From Chara braunii (lineage: Eukaryota > Streptophyta > Charophyceae > Charales > Characeae): a stretch of DNA of 30,133 nt. A program made the translations under genes and the position numbers. The notes beneath the pieces were generated by a model. That model was not told where the DNA came from. It saw nothing but the letters and a program-made list of their open reading frames with translations, and ran no database searches. The stretch covers positions 1,670,473-1,700,605 of the forward strand of contig BFEA01000265.1 of assembly GCA_003427395.1 (NCBI GenBank), given 5' to 3'. This document shows positions 19,246 through 29,234 of this stretch, piece by piece; within the stretch, counting starts at the first letter, position 1; every line of letters begins with the position of its first letter.

Positions 19246-19884
19246 CGGTGTTTTCAGTGCAGAGGGAAAGGCCACCTGGGCACTGACAGGAACTGTCCGT
19301 TCAATAGGGACAGCGCAGGGAAACCTGGTCAAATTCAGGCCAACTTGGTTGAATGTGAAACAAAAGCAGGTCTGTGGTTTGTTGACGACCCCACCTACCG
19401 AGGATGGGTTTTTGACGATAGACTAGACGACCCCAAATGGATGTGGGTGCTGCAGGGAGAACCAACAGTCCAACCAGATATATACTCCCCTCATGGCAGC
19501 CAGTGGCAAACAAAAGGGGCCAGGAAAATCGAAGACAAAGGAGGTTTTTTTAGGAAACAAATCCTGAACACACAGGGAATCATGGAAGATAAGCACCAGA
19601 AGGACACCATGCAAGAACTGATCAAAACTGGCAGCTCAGCGGAAAAAGCCTACATTGAAAACCAGCAGGCAGGAGGAAAGCTCCTGCAGGCAACCAAAGA
19701 ACAGAGGGCATCACAGCAGCCACAAGGAGGCAACACAACGGTGGATACACACAAACCGCCGAAAAGAAAGGCCGATCAGACTGCACCGAGCTCACATGCA
19801 AACAGCACAGCTCCGGACAAAATCAGCAGGGCCAAGGGTTCCCACACAACAACAGAAGGAATGGATGCAGACACAGCCCGATAG
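19246..19884 (+). pseudogene. LINE ORF1 zinc knuckle and basic tail
   Basis: The frame starts RCFQCRGKGHLGTDRNCPF, a CX2CX4HX6C knuckle. Spacing to the final Cys is two longer than in retroviral knuckles, which is common in LINE proteins. A Trp/Asp-rich part (WFVDDPTYRGWVFDD, then WMWVLQGEP) and a Gln/Lys-rich tail with KRKAD follow. The frame ends at 19884. A neighbouring frame continues without a gap from about 19877, so the stop is probably a frameshift scar. Confidence 0.75.
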
Positions 19885-20318
19885 AAGAAGAGGGAGGAGC
19901 TACAGGCAGCGAAGGGAGGAAGCGGCAAGGAATGGAGGGCCGCAATGAAGAAGAGGAAACCGCAATGAATGAAGAGGATGGACAAATTACCCCAGAAGAA
20001 GGCAGCGAACAAGAAAATAAGATAGAAGAGGGTGAGGGGGCAGATGACAACATGTCTCAAGGATCAGAAGAAAAAGATTCCTGCATCTTGGGAGAACAGG
20101 ACAGACTGGGAGGAACAGAAGAGGACAAACATGAGGACTCCCTCACTTGGTTGTCAGAGTACGTCAGGACATTGGAAAGGGAAAGGGAGATTGAATTAGA
20201 AATCAGAGTAGCCCACAAGAAGCATATATTCAATCTGCAGAACATCAACCCGGCTCAGCAATCATTGGGCACCTTGTTCCCCACAAACAATCAATATGAG
20301 ATTCTAGAAAAAGAATAG
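19877..20318 (+). pseudogene. LINE ORF1, acidic and coiled part
   Basis: Very acidic text (long Glu/Asp/Gly runs, residues about 10-75) is followed by a probable helical region, SEYVRTLEREREIELEIRVA, and an ending PTNNQYEILE. The same protein continues in the next frame (RIELPEFFAEHYGAKLDEA), so the end at 20318 is a frameshift of one or two bases. It has no enzyme motif. Function is inferred from its place within ORF1. Confidence 0.6.
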
Positions 20319-21202
20319 AACTGCCCGAATTCTTTGCTGAGCACTACGGAGCCAAACTGGATGAAGCAGCGAATCAGGGAAACACCACAATAAACAGCTT
20401 TGCCTGGCCCAAATCCTACACCAACACAGACAACCAGAAACCAAGCAAAAGGCTCAAAGGAGGAAGAGGGAAAGCACAAGTGACGCCAGCAGCAAGCACC
20501 CTGGACAAAGGAACAGAAGAGGGAGATGAAGAGTACCTAGGTGTAAGGGAGGATCTCTGCAGACAGAAAGAGGTTCTCAAGGCAGAAATCATGGTCCTCA
20601 AAGACCAAAACAGGGAAACAGCAGATGGAGCAGTCAACCTGCAAAAGTTGGCCACAGGCCAGAACGCATAAACGTTCACAGCAGCCAGGCTTGAAGCCAA
20701 AAGGGGGTGCAGGACGAGGGCAATAATACCCTACAGATGGAACACAGAGCACGGAGATTGGGAAGTAGCAGTCAATAAATCATGGGCCCTCATCGCACTG
20801 GCCAAACCAAGCAAAAAAGCCCTGGCAATCAACATCTCAGATCACGTTCCCACGAGTGCGTATATTCTGGGATCATGGGAAGAATTGCAGAAAGAGTGGA
20901 TTGGCGCAACAGGGGCCTTCATGACCAGTGATCTCAGACCTTACATGGTCCAATACTCTATGGAGGCCGAGATCAGAGACCACTTCACATGGAAACCATG
21001 GAAGGTAGTCCAGGCAATCCCATACGGCCTCTTCGGCGGAGATATCCCAGTAGAACAAGCAGCGATCCCGGCATCACTGGTAGAGGGACATGGACTCTTC
21101 GCAGACAAAGAGGAGCACCTGGCACTGGCACTGGCACTGGGAACGAGTGCCCGGGTGGTCAGAATCCACAACTCAGAACCCTTCGGATCAACCACTAACT
21201 AG
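20308..21202 (+). pseudogene. LINE ORF1, C-terminal part
   Basis: This reads through in one frame apart from a single stop TAA at 20669. It includes a possible coiled-coil (DLCRQKEVLKAEIMVLKDQN) and then a globular-looking domain with WNTEHGDWEVAVNKSWALI, ISDHVPTSAYILGSWEEL and FTWKPWKVVQAIPYGLFGGD. It ends with a short Ala-Leu repeat (LALALALG) and HNSEPFGSTTN at 21202. I do not recognise this domain. It lies about 140 bases before ORF2, so it is most likely the ORF1 C terminus or a separate small ORF. Confidence 0.6.
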
Positions 21203-21339
21203 ACCAACAATACTAGGAGAGGTAGGGATGATCCCATAGTAACCTTCCATGACATCACCAAACCACATTAACTCAGACTACACAACCAGGTCGAGTCTGA
21301 CATTTCACCCTCAGGTCGAGTGAGCCTGAGTTAACAGTG

Positions 21340-21741
21340 ATGTCATGGAACGTCAATGGGCTAGCAACAGTCTTAACCAACGGCGAAAAATGGGACAATA
21401 TGACCAATTACCTCAACCGGTTCTCAAAGAATCCACTGGACATAGTATGCATACAAGAAACACACCTAACAAAATCAACAGAACATCAAGCAACAATCAA
21501 CAAAATATAGTCAAAACTGAGACATGTTAAAACAAGCCAATGGGCACCATCCCCAAGAATCGGTTCAGCAGGTGCAGCCATCCTCTGGAACAAAAATTCA
21601 AGAGCAGCCAGTCAAATCAATATCATTCAATGTCAAACAGATGCAGTTTTACATACAAGGAAGAAGTATTTCAGGCAATTCTCAGCTAATAAAAGCTTAT
21701 GCACCCAATGACTCATCTCAGAGAAAAGATTTTATAAAATG
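21340..21741 (+). pseudogene. LINE ORF2 endonuclease, truncated
   Basis: It starts MSWNVNGLATVL, with the Asn of the metal-binding first motif, then DIVCIQETHL, with the catalytic Glu of the EEP (exonuclease-endonuclease-phosphatase) fold. A stop TAG lies at 21508. The frame resumes with GSAGAAILWNKNS, then shifts by one near 21610 to give LIKAYAPNDSSQRKDFIK, with the third motif (YAPN). The domain is cut at 21741 by the LTR; the His-containing end motif and the whole RT are missing. The enzyme would nick target DNA for target-primed reverse transcription. Confidence 0.88.
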
Positions 21742-22139
21742 TGCAATAACCCGCTCCAATATGCCTTGTTGATGGTCTAAGGGCCACCCGCAGGCCCGAT
21801 GTCGGCCCAAGGCCGCATTGCCAAAGAGGCAAGACCCCAAGTGTTGGGTTCAGGGGCCTTGCGCCTGACAGTTGGCCAAAGTCAACTGGCCAGCGGCCCA
21901 CGAGTCAAAGTCTAACATGGACCGAGCCCAGGCCGCCGGTCAGACACACACACTTGTTTGTATGCAGGTACCCAAAAGCATTCGGACCAAGGGGAAGTCT
22001 GTAACTGTACGAGATCCAGGCCGTCGGCTGTGAGTCAATCTGAGCCACCGTGGGTGGGAGACCAGAGGCAGGTCAACCTCGTCAACAATACTTAAGGCCC
22101 CTGCCTCCTGGAGTCAACATTCAGTATTGCTATGCTGAC

Positions 22140-22194
22140 TTGACGCTGGCTTGATGCTGGCTCGACGCTAGCTTAACGCTGGCTAGACGCTGGC
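22140..22194. repeat. 11-bp tandem repeat, five units
   Basis: TTGACGCTGGC, TTGATGCTGGC, TCGACGCTAGC, TTAACGCTGGC and TAGACGCTGGC follow one another without spacers. In the 3' LTR only the first unit and part of the second remain (29865-29884), where similarity ends. Confidence 0.9.
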
Positions 22195-22258
22195 ACTGTG
22201 CGACGACGACGCGAGGTGTTTAAAGCTTCCTTGCTCTGGCGCCAGACTGTCTTTCTGC

Positions 22259-22360
22259 TTGCTGACGTGGCACATGCCATGCTGTCTACTTTGCTGACAT
22301 GGCATTCCCACACTGTCTACATTGTTGACATGACATTGCCACTCTGTCTACATTGCTAAG
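22259..22360. repeat. 31-32 bp tandem repeat, about 3.3 units
   Basis: Units start at 22259, 22291, 22322 and 22353 with TTGCTGAC or TTGTTGAC and contain TGGCA and CTGTCTAC. The TGACGTGGCA text in the first unit is the same as the dispersed ACGT-core motif further right. Confidence 0.8.
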
Positions 22361-23402
22361 TTGGACGCGACAAGGAGGGAGATTGGGATCTGTGAATTGA
22401 TTGAGAGAGAGGATACTTACCTGTTGCTGATGTCGACATTGTGCGTTGTTCAGACATCTTCATGGGAGAACCATGCCACGTGGCACTCTGATGTGATCAG
22501 GCCCTGTCAGGCTCGTTTCTTGGACACTGTTTACTGACGTGGAGGCAAGCGGGAGGCCCGAAGAAGGAGAGGGATTCGTGGGGCTACTATCAATGTGGTC
22601 ATTGTTGGATACTTACTCTTCCACCCTCTACAGTCTATCCTCGCTCTCCTCTCTTTGTCTATTGGTTCCAAGACATTGTATCACAGATCACATTCATGAT
22701 TATTGGAGACTTTATTCAGCAGTTATTCTATACGTCGACATTTGACGACTGTTCCTCCCCGACAGGGTTCATTACAATTTCGTATCGGAGCTTACCTTCT
22801 TCGTCGCGATCTACTGTCCGACACCAAGTGGCGCCCAGGTAAGTGTCGGGAGGTGTTGCGCGCATTCGAATCGTGTCTTTTGACGTGCGCGATTATTATC
22901 GCGGTCTAGACATTGTGAGCGCGCGCACACCATCCGCTTGAAGATGATGACAAGGACCTGTTGAAACAGACGGCAACAATGCGTCGCAACAATGCTGACA
23001 CGACGCATTGTTGCTGACGTGGCGATCAGATACAGGCGAGAGCATTGTTAGATGCGGGCTGACATGGCACTGGTGATCGTGAGAGAGAGAGAGAGGGTGG
23101 AGAGATTTGGACTGCTAATGTGGCGCGCTGCCTACGTGGCATGGTGTGAGGGAGCTGACGTGGCATCCAGGTAATGCAGGGTATTGTCTGACGTGGCACG
23201 TACCTGTGTCACAACTTACCTGCCGATGTGGCGCTCCACAGTCCAGCGGTAAACCCGATTTGACGTGGCATACCAGTGGTGGATGATCTGGCAGACGATC
23301 CAGGCTGACGTGGCACCCTTCCTGAAGGCCTATCGGCCATTGATGCTGATGAGGCAACTATGCGGAGGTGCTGCGTTGGCATGTCAGGGTGACACGTGGC
23401 AG
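22261..23402. repeat. Array of GCTGACGTGGCA-like motifs
   Basis: Clear copies of TGACGTGGC occur at about 22263, 23015, 23156, 23189, 23261 and 23306. Variants (TGACATGGCA, CTACGTGGCA, CCACGTGGCA, ACACGTGGCA, CTAATGTGGCG, CGATGTGGCG) lie at about 22295, 22475, 23060, 23115, 23132, 23224 and 23392. They are irregularly spaced and cross the LTR-leader boundary. TGACGTGG with its ACGT core is the type of site bound by plant bZIP proteins; binding here is inference. Confidence 0.75.
22780..22793 (+). promoter_or_regulatory. Candidate primer binding site (initiator Met tRNA type)
   Basis: TCGTATCGGAGCTT follows the LTR end ATTACA by three bases. The common plant retroelement site is TGGTATCAGAGC; 10 of 12 bases agree. 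Copies decay, so two changes are acceptable. A rival TGGCGCCCAGG at 22829 is less well placed. Confidence 0.6.
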
Positions 23403-24002
23403 GGACTGAGAGCTGCCATTGGTGAGAAGTTGATACTTGCACTTGAGAGTTGACGGGTGGTACAGCATCACGATTTGGCTGTAGCACCACGCGTAGACCC
23501 TTGTGTCTGGCAGAATTAGCTATCTGCAGAAAGTGCAGCCGAAGAGGAAGAGCTGTCCACATATTGATTCTTCGTTGTGTTGGCTGACTCTACTCACTTG
23601 TCTCGGCTGTTCTGTGGATGCTGTGCATTCTCACCTGTGTTGTTGTGTCTTGAATCTTAATCACACTGGTTGTGCCTGCAGTATCGGTACACTCGTTAGG
23701 AACTGTTCCTTGTTTATATTTCTTGCTGTAGGAAATTCAAAATTGGTTGAGTGTGGCCGTGGAATTGATTATTGTCTTTTAATTATTTATTGTGCGGCAG
23801 ACACACATTTCAAAAATGTCTTTCATCTGGAATTGTTTGCTTTTCTCCATCTTGACTCGCTTTATTCCTCTCTTTCTCTTCCCTGTTTCCATCACCTTCT
23901 TCGCTGATGAAGAAGGTGGTGAAATCAGAAGTCGTGGCCAAGTTGCAAACAAACGGCAGCAGATGCTGAACCGTCTCCATCAGTAGTTGATCACTGAAAT
24001 GC
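22794..24002 (+). other. Untranslated leader of Ty3 copy 3
   Basis: About 1.2 kb lie between the PBS-like site and the first Gag codon. It holds most of the ACGT-core array, a GA run near 23081-23095 and CAGGTAAGT at 22836-22844, a good match to a plant 5' splice site. Open frames such as 23503-23907 (134 aa, Cys/Leu-rich) have no domain, although an in-frame start for Gag further upstream cannot be excluded. Confidence 0.55.
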
Positions 24003-25360
24003 ATGACGCTGGAAGATGCGGAACAGCACGCGCGCAGCCAGTTCAATCTGCAAGCATCAGAAACCGAACGACAGCAGGCTGAGACTGTTGTTCAGATGAT
24101 GGAAGTCAGCGGTCATGTGCAAAGAGTAATTAATCGGAGTTGGGCGTCTCTTGATAAATTCGTGATTGATCAACTGACGGGGATCGTCGATAAAGGGCCC
24201 AAGAAAGAAGAAGAACAAGGGGAGGTAAGCGAACGGAAAGAAAAACCAGAACTGTCTGAAGGGATAATGGAGGGAAATATCAAACAATTACAAGATGCAT
24301 TGAACACAGAGAGAAAGAAAATGGAAGATTATCAGAGGAAGAAGAAGGAAAGAGAACAGCAAGAACGAAAGGTTGATGAAATCCAACAGCGATTTCATTT
24401 TGACAGAACAGAAACTGACCTTTCATCCATACTAAATACTATGATGGCTCATCTCACTTACCTCGACATGAAGAGAGACAACAACACCGTTGAACTGCAG
24501 ACCATGACATGACTTGTGAAGGGGAAGAACAACGTCGTGATTAAGGAGGAGGCCAAGGGGGAAGAAGAGAAAGAACCCCGAGAGAAATTAATGAAGCATG
24601 TTATGAAGACAACGAAAGTAACGTCGGAGAAACCCGAGACCTCCAAGAAAGAATCTAAGAAACCAGCCGAAAAGAAGGAAGGGGAGGAAGAGAAAGAACC
24701 CCGAGAGAAATTGATGCTATGAAGACAATGAAAGTAACGCCAGAGAAACCTGCGGCCTCCAAGAAAGAATCTGAGAAACCGGCGGCAAAGAAGGAAGAGC
24801 CCACTAAGAAGGAACCGACCAAAGAAGTAGAGAAACCAAAAAGGAAAGAGAAAGTGAAGATGACATTGTCATTCACGAACAACAACAAAAAGGGAGAAAA
24901 CTTGTTGTTATGGATCGCTGAAATCCATACTTATTGCGAAAACGCTCCGGTTGAACCTGAAAGTCAGGTAGCCTTTTCCACGTCTTGTCTGGGAGAAATG
25001 GCGAAGGGGTGGGTCCTTTCATAGGCCAACGCCGCCGGATTTGAAGACATTGGTGAGTGGGCCAAGACTTTGACCCTCAACAAATTTCTCCAATAGATCA
25101 AGGAGAGATTCCTTGATAAGACGAGATAGTCGATAAGCCTTTCGACGAACTGACCACCATCAGTCAAAAGCGCTGGTCTTTTGTCGATGCATTTTCTCGT
25201 AAGGTAGATCGTCTGTTTCAGGTACTTGGGCTCAGCTTGCAGGACAAACAGGTCCTTTATATCTGCTCAAGTGCATTGCTCGAGCCGATTCGCGAACAAC
25301 TCGTGGCTGATGCCAAGTCTGGTATGTATAACTAAGGCAATTTCGTGATCTTGCACTTCA
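24003..25360 (+). pseudogene. gag: Ty3 copy 3 Gag
   Basis: The N-terminal part (24003-24512) is helical and charged, with likely coiled-coil from residue about 85 to 135 (LNTERKKMEDYQRKKKERE). An in-frame TGA at 24510 interrupts it. A Lys/Glu-rich region made of two 123-bp copies follows (EEEKEPREKLM at 24561 and 24684). A 7-base loss in the second copy shifts the frame. The capsid-like part, LSFTNNNKKGENLLLWIAEI and then CLGEMAKGWVLS, has the sequence pattern of Ty3 Gag; further stops lie near 25022, 25096 and 25126. Later capsid text is in shifted frames. Gag would form the particle shell. Confidence 0.85.
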
Positions 25361-25370
25361 GCGAGAACAA

Positions 25371-25808
25371 ATGACGGCACAGGTAATAGGGACCTACGCG
25401 TCAATGGTAAGAAATGGTTCGGTTGGCGGGTATGGGAAGTGTGTCCTGTGGCGGTTGAAGCGACAGGATCACATGCTTGTCGTTTTTGACAATGACACTA
25501 TGGAAAAGTTACCCCTCGAGGAGGCAGAGGGTGGAGTTAGTGGCGATAGTGAGTCAGGAAAGGGTGACGTCACTGTCGTGGTGGCCAACAAGGGTGGCAC
25601 CAATTCGAACTGGAATAAGAAGAAGAGGCCACGCTCCTTTCCCCAGCATCCCGGTATTGCAACCGGTAAACCTTGGGAAAAGATGGGACTGACACGAGAA
25701 AAATGGCACGAGCGGATGAACAATAGGCAGTGTCTCAAGTGTGGCACTGCGGGGCATATCATTGCATGGTGCCCACTCATCCGAAACCCAAAAGGAAGCA
25801 GCCAGTAA
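25371..25808 (+). pseudogene. gag: Ty3 copy 3 Gag zinc knuckle
   Basis: The frame contains CLKCGTAGHIIAWCP, a CX2CX4HX4C knuckle at about residue 122-135 of the open frame, after a basic region (NKKKRPRSFPQHPG). It binds element RNA. The frame is not the one used by the capsid part upstream, and the protease region follows in a third frame. Confidence 0.88.
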
Positions 25809-26440
25809 GAGTAGCATCTGCTCCTACTGAGTTGAAGGGTTCAGTTGAACGTAAGGCGCCGATCACCCCTTTCAACCCCTCAACTCATATGGCAGATGAT
25901 GGCTCTTCTTCGGCCCGTCGCCCGGAGCACCCTGATATCATCTTATGTTTCGTCTCTCTGAACGATTCACTTGACGGACTTGGAACTAAACTCGTTGCAC
26001 TAAGAAGTTTGTGGGCTACGAAGGCAAAGTCTAAGGTTGAGTTAATGATCGCAGACATTGAGATTGCACGCACGTGAGTAGGTGTCTTCTTAGACCCAGG
26101 ATCGGCGCGATCCTACATCTCAGCAAAGGCAATATGAAAGTTGCATCTAGGAATGAAGGTAAAGGATTTGCCTAGACCTATCACGTCTATGTTGGCTCAC
26201 AAGAGCAAGATCATTGTCTCTCAATACGTTGATCGTGTAAAGGGTTATTTTCGTACCAAGGAAGGCAAACAAATCTTGCATGAAGTGTCTTTCTTAATTG
26301 AAAATAAGTTGCTTTTCACATGATTCTGGGAATGGATTGGCACCAGGAAGCCGACCCAGAAGTCAAGTTTAAGGAAAAGATCGTAAAGTTAAAAGGACGA
26401 AAAGTTCGAACTCAAAATGATTAAATTGTATCGTAAGTCT
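25809..26440 (+). pseudogene. pol: Ty3 copy 3 aspartic protease
   Basis: A Pro/Ser-rich linker leads to ELMIADIEIART, a stop (26075), VGVFLDPGSARSYISAKAI, another stop (26135) and KLHLGMKVKDLPRP. The active-site triad, usually Asp-Thr/Ser-Gly, reads Asp-Pro-Gly. After a frame break near 26320 the end motif MILGMDWHQEADPEVKF follows, as in Ty3 proteases before RT. The protease would process Gag-Pol. Confidence 0.85.
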
Positions 26441-27268
26441 GGATCTGATTCGTGATTGTCTTTTTTTTGTATGAGATATCTAGCCTTTAGATCAATGGTC
26501 TCAAAGAAAAGTTCGATCTGGATGTGATGATTGTGCTCGTTAAACGAGTAGGCGAATGTTCCTCATCCTACCCACCTTCTATAGAAAAGCTCCTATATGA
26601 GTTTAAGGACTTGTAGACTGAACCGACGGGAATCACTGAGTGTGCTATCAAGCACATCATTGAGATTATTCCCAGAAGTACGTTTCTCAAAGGACCGATC
26701 TATCGAATGTCCCCTAGGGAACTAGAAAAAAAAAAAAAAAAAAAAACTGCAAGAACAAACTGAGAAAGGATGGATTCGCCCAAGTTCATCTCCCTATGGT
26801 GCACCTGTCTTGTTTATGCCCAAAAAGGAAGGGGAACTTAGGCTATGCATTGACTATCGAGGATTGAACTCTGTCACTGTTAAAAATGTGGAGCCCCTTC
26901 CTCGTATTGACAACATACTTTATCAGTTGCAGGGGTGTAAGTACTCCAGCAAGATTGATCGGAGGTCAGGGTACCACCAGATCGAGGTGGCACCTGAAGA
27001 TCAACACAAGAAGGCTTTCCGAACCAGGTATGGACACTACGAGCTCATTGTTATGCCTTTCGGATTGACGAATGCACCTGCGACTTTTCATAGGTCTATG
27101 AATGAGCTGTTTAGGCAATGGTTGGACAAGTTCGCAGTTGTGTATCTCGGCGACATCCTCGTGTACAGTAAGACAATCAAGAACCATGAGAAACACCAAC
27201 GGATGGTACTTCAAAAGTTGAGTGAAGGCAACATTGAACTAAATCCTAACAAATTTGAGTTTTCTTAG
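26441..27268 (+). pseudogene. pol: Ty3 copy 3 reverse transcriptase, changed active site
   Basis: After a linker, GPIYRMSPRELE runs into a pure A tract (26726-26746), after which the frame is shifted by one and reads GWIRPSSSPYGAPVLFMPKK, LRLCIDYRGLNSVTVKN, YSSKIDRRSGYHQIEV, YELIVMPFGLTNAPATF and KFAVVYLGDILVYSKT. Motif A keeps its Asp. In the YXDD box the first Asp is Gly, which should stop polymerisation. The thumb ends LNPNKFEFS with an in-frame TAG at 27266. RT would copy the element RNA into DNA in the particle. Confidence 0.95.
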
Positions 27269-28126
27269 CCTAAGGCATTGTACCTAGGACATATAGTAAG
27301 GCTTGAAGAGAAAAAGGTTACAGCAATTCGATATTGGCCCAGACCTACGACTGTTACTGAACTCAAATCTTTTCTAGGACTTGCTATTTACTATAGGAAG
27401 TCCGTAAGGAACTTCTCATTAATAGTTGCTCCTATGAGAAAACTGTTGAAGAATGAAAAACCTTGGTTATGGGACAAAGATTGCGAGTCTTCTTTCAAAA
27501 AGTTGAAACATGTACTAACTCACTATCCCGTCTTGAAAATTGTTGATCCTTCTCTCCCTTTCATTGTCACCACTTACGCAAGTAAGTATGGAATTGGTCT
27601 TGTGCTACAACAAGATGACGGTAACGGATATAGACCCATTGAGTTTATGTCCAAAAGACTTTCGTACGAGAAAGTGCCCAACTCCACTTATGAAAGCGAA
27701 TTGTATGCCTCGGTCGCTGCACTCGACACATGGAAGCACTACTTGCTAGGGAGACACTTCACTGTCTATTCAGACCACTCTACTCTGAAGTGGAGTAAAA
27801 CCCAGCCTCGACTCTCTGACAAGTTAGTTAGATGGTCCGCTTTCATTGACACATTTGACTTTGAACAGAAAACCATTAAAGGAAAGTCTAATGTGGTTGC
27901 GGATACTTTATCCAGGCATGCTGATTTCTTTGGAACAATTGTCTTCTATCTCGATATCGAAAATGATCTGAAAGAACAAATTCGTAACGGTTATGCCGAT
28001 GATCCGATATGGAGTCCTATCATTGGGACCCTACAAAGAAACCCTGAACTCTTCCCTGCATATCGAATGGCTGATGGTTTACTCTTCTTTGTTGATAAGA
28101 CCGAAGAAAGACTGCATTCCCCATAA
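27269..28126 (+). pseudogene. pol: Ty3 copy 3 RT connection and RNase H
   Basis: In the same frame as RT, past the TAG: ALYLGHIV, WPRPTTVTELKSFLGLAIYY, then RNase H with FIVTTYASKYGIG, STYESELYASVAAL, YSDHSTLKW and GKSNVVADTLSRH. The Asp of the usual TDAS is Tyr; the Glu and second Asp remain. The frame runs open for 282 codons from 27278, the longest in the element. The end at 28126 is a frameshift, because integrase continues in another frame from about 28105. RNase H would remove RNA from the hybrid. Confidence 0.94.
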
Positions 28127-29190
28127 AGAACCAATCAAGAGTATGATCATTAGAGAATGCCATGACACTGGCGGACACTTCGGCTACTAGAAGACGTATG
28201 CAAATGTCAGAGAACGCTTTGAATGGAAGGGAATGAATGAGGATGTGCTAACCTATGTGCGGACTTGTCTTCTTCGCGAGAGGAATAAGCCCTCGCACAA
28301 AAATCCACTGGGACTACTGAGACCACTACCTATTCCAAGTGAGTTAGGTGAGTCTATCTCAAATGACTTTCGGAGTTTCACTAAGAGTCGGAATGACAAT
28401 AGTCAGGCAATGTTCATTGTAGATCGATTCTCCAAGTATGCTATATTCATTCCTTTGCCTGTCAAAGCTAAGACGAAACTTGTCATCCAAAAGTTCCAGA
28501 TGCGACGAATTTTATAATACGGATTTCCAAAAAACATCGTCTTTGATAGGGATGTACGGTTCTCCGGTCTACAATGGCAAAGGTTGATGGAAGCCTATGG
28601 CACTAGATTGACCATGTCGTCAGGTAGACATCCCGAAACGAATGGTCAAACTGAACAAATAAATCGTATGCGCCAACAACTTTTGCGCATGTATGTACGA
28701 CTCGATCAGATAGATTGGGATGAGAACTTACCTAAAATTGTTAGTGCATATAATAATAGTATACATATTGTTACGGGAAGAACACCGAACGCACGACATA
28801 AAGGTTGGAAGCCACGATGTCCCATCAATGCTCTAAACCGGACCAGATTCAAAGCCTACCCCCAGGTACTCGAGAATTTGCAGTTCTATATGAAGAAGAC
28901 ATTAACAAAGTTAAAGAAAATATACAGAAAGCCTAGTTGCAAATGATTGAACAGGCCAACAAGCATCGTCGACCATCACAATTCCAAGAAGGTGATCTTG
29001 TATGGGTGGAGTCTAAAGAACTTTCCTTGGAAGAGAATGTATCTCAGAAACTGTTGTCTGTCTACTATGGACCTTGGGAAGTTTTCAAGGTGATTGGGGA
29101 TGCAGATGGACCTTCCTACATAATTGACGTACCCCCCCACCTCCAAACTTTATTGTATTCCACGCGTCTAAACTCCTGCCATATGTAGAG
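28105..29190 (+). pseudogene. pol: Ty3 copy 3 integrase
   Basis: The zinc domain reads IIRECHDTGGHFGY, stop (28188), KTYANVRERFEWKGM and TYVRTCLLRERNK. The two His and first Cys are present, but the second Cys position is Arg. The core shows SNDFRSF (Asp), VFDRDVRFSGLQW (Asp) and HPETNGQTEQINR (Glu). Stop TAA lies at 28515. The C-terminal part follows: DWDENLPKIVSAYNNS, then in a new frame (28937-29188) FQEGDLVWVESKELSL, YYGPWEVFKVIGDADGPSYIIDVP. It would join cDNA ends to the chromosome. Confidence 0.94.
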
Positions 29191-29234
29191 GGACATGACT
29201 TTCCCAACAGACCATCTATATGTTCCCTCCTTGA

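Larger units (their letters stand above)
18745..21741 (+). mobile_element. LINE (non-LTR retrotransposon), cut by Ty3 copy 3
   Basis: A long ORF1 region with a zinc knuckle is followed by the start of an ORF2 with an apurinic-type endonuclease (SWNVNG, IQETHL, YAPN). This order is typical of LINEs. ORF2 stops at 21741, where the TG of the Ty3 LTR begins; the remaining endonuclease and all of the RT are absent downstream in this window. The exact 5' end is unknown. Both ORFs contain frame breaks. Confidence 0.85.
21742..22776 (+). repeat. 5' LTR of Ty3 copy 3
   Basis: It starts TGCAATAACC and most likely ends ATTACA at 22776, giving TG..CA ends and 1035 bp. The first 413 bp match the 3' LTR. 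Near 22091 a conserved TACTTAAGGCCCCTGC (also in the 3' LTR near 29815) may be the promoter-start region. The LTR holds a CA run near 21943, an 11-bp tandem array and a 31-bp tandem array. The 3' limit rests on the PBS-like site that follows. Confidence 0.8.

Noticed and set aside
22829-22839. TGGCGCCCAGG as the primer binding site of Ty3 copy 3
   Set aside because: The TCGTATCGGAGC site at 22780, three bases after ATTACA, is a better match to the common initiator Met type and gives a cleaner LTR end; the alternative is kept as a possibility only.
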